DNA from: JABCYV01 sp035512155 | GTDB taxonomy: Bacteria; Acidobacteriota; Terriglobia; Terriglobales; Acidobacteriaceae | NCBI GenBank assembly: GCA_035512155.1 | Contig: DATKEN010000159.1 | Span: 1-64,000, forward strand | Length of the DNA stretch: 64,000 nucleotides | Direction: 5' to 3' | Shown here: positions 63,827 through 64,000 of the stretch, piece after piece | Numbering within the stretch: position 1 is the stretch's first letter | Layout: each line of letters begins with the position of its first letter | The notes under the pieces: model-generated | What the model was told of the DNA's origin: nothing | What the model saw: the letters and a program-made list of their open reading frames with translations, nothing else | The model's database searches: none | Position numbers and translations under genes: made by a program

Positions 63827-64000
63827 TCAGTTCTCATTCTTTAGGACAAGAAACGGTCCAATTGCCAGCGCATCCATAAGCGTGCGCTTGAAGCAGTCGA
63901 TGGCCTCCGCCGGAGCACAAACGATCGGCTCATTCTCGTTGAAGCTGGTGTTGAGGACGATCGGGATTCCCGTGTTGCGCTCAAAGGCTCGGATCAAATC
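63827..64000 (-). CDS. C-terminal end of a NodU/CmcH-type carbamoyltransferase (partial)
   Basis: Only the last 57 codons are inside the window; the gene continues beyond 64000. The reading frame gives TGIPIVLNTSFNENEPIVC and AEAIDCFKRTLMDALAIG, the wording of the C-terminal carbamoyltransferase domain (NodU family), which transfers carbamoyl groups to sugars or antibiotics. The stop is TGA at 63829-63827. It is 30 bases from the BNR-type gene, likely the same operon, so the polymer may be carbamoylated. Confidence 0.88.
   Translation of the reverse strand, partial: DLIRAFERNTGIPIVLNTSFNENEPIVCAPAEAIDCFKRTLMDALAIGPFLVLKNEN

Overview
The window reads as chromosomal DNA from a high-GC Gram-negative soil bacterium, most likely an acidobacterium (class Terriglobia, Koribacter-like). 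This rests on the gene families seen together: a giant Oar-type TonB receptor with an N-terminal carboxypeptidase-regulatory domain, a CRTAC1/ASPIC-UnbV protein, a bacilliredoxin, an Hfq with a long N-terminal extension, many PilZ and GAF proteins, and many GTG and TTG starts. It is an inference without database support. No rRNA, tRNA, CRISPR array, transposase or prophage gene was seen.

Layout. 0.2-1.6 kb: a peroxiredoxin-like protein and two small proteins, then a 400-base stretch of interspersed repeat. 2.0-4.4 kb: the conserved translation operon rpsP-KH-rimM-trmD-rplS. 4.4-15 kb: housekeeping genes (rnhB, tmk, holB, hfq-like, HU, site-2 protease) mixed with a tandem PilZ protein, an LmbE-like deacetylase, an M61 peptidase and an MFS exporter. 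15.3-24.7 kb: an orphan CpaE-like ATPase, a membrane sulfatase-like enzyme, a GT39-like membrane glycosyltransferase, and an operon of a small Cys-containing secreted protein with the TonB receptor. 24.8-29.5 kb: a compact minus-strand operon (secreted protein, bacilliredoxin, histidine kinase, response regulator, CRTAC1 protein). 29.7-31.5 kb: murB and a family 5 uracil-DNA glycosylase. 31.8-37.5 kb: the protein-quality operon tig-clpP-clpX-lon. 37.6-42.7 kb: long-form dCTP deaminase, small secreted proteins, a papain-like secreted protein, an EF-hand-bearing hydrolase and engB.

42.8-57.3 kb is the most unusual part. PilZ proteins occur alone, after a receiver-like domain, before RDD-like membrane segments, and in a PilZ-GAF-membrane-Sel1 fusion. 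Three proteins within 10 kb share a GAF domain with an invariant cysteine pattern (C-x24-C-x8-C-x13-C). One of these GAF domains is joined through a single membrane helix to a cell-wall amidase. The picture is of cytoplasmic second-messenger or redox sensors wired through the membrane to periplasmic effectors.

57.5-64 kb: an exopolysaccharide locus with a WecA/TagO-like initiating transferase carrying an extra cytosolic domain, a Wza-like export protein, a WbuB-like glycosyltransferase, a D-glucuronyl C5-epimerase-like enzyme, a BNR-type protein and the C-terminal end of a NodU-type carbamoyltransferase that runs off the window. The UDP-sugar epimerase at 44 kb may supply precursors. The PilZ/GAF proteins next door would be natural candidates to regulate envelope or polysaccharide synthesis, but that link is inference.
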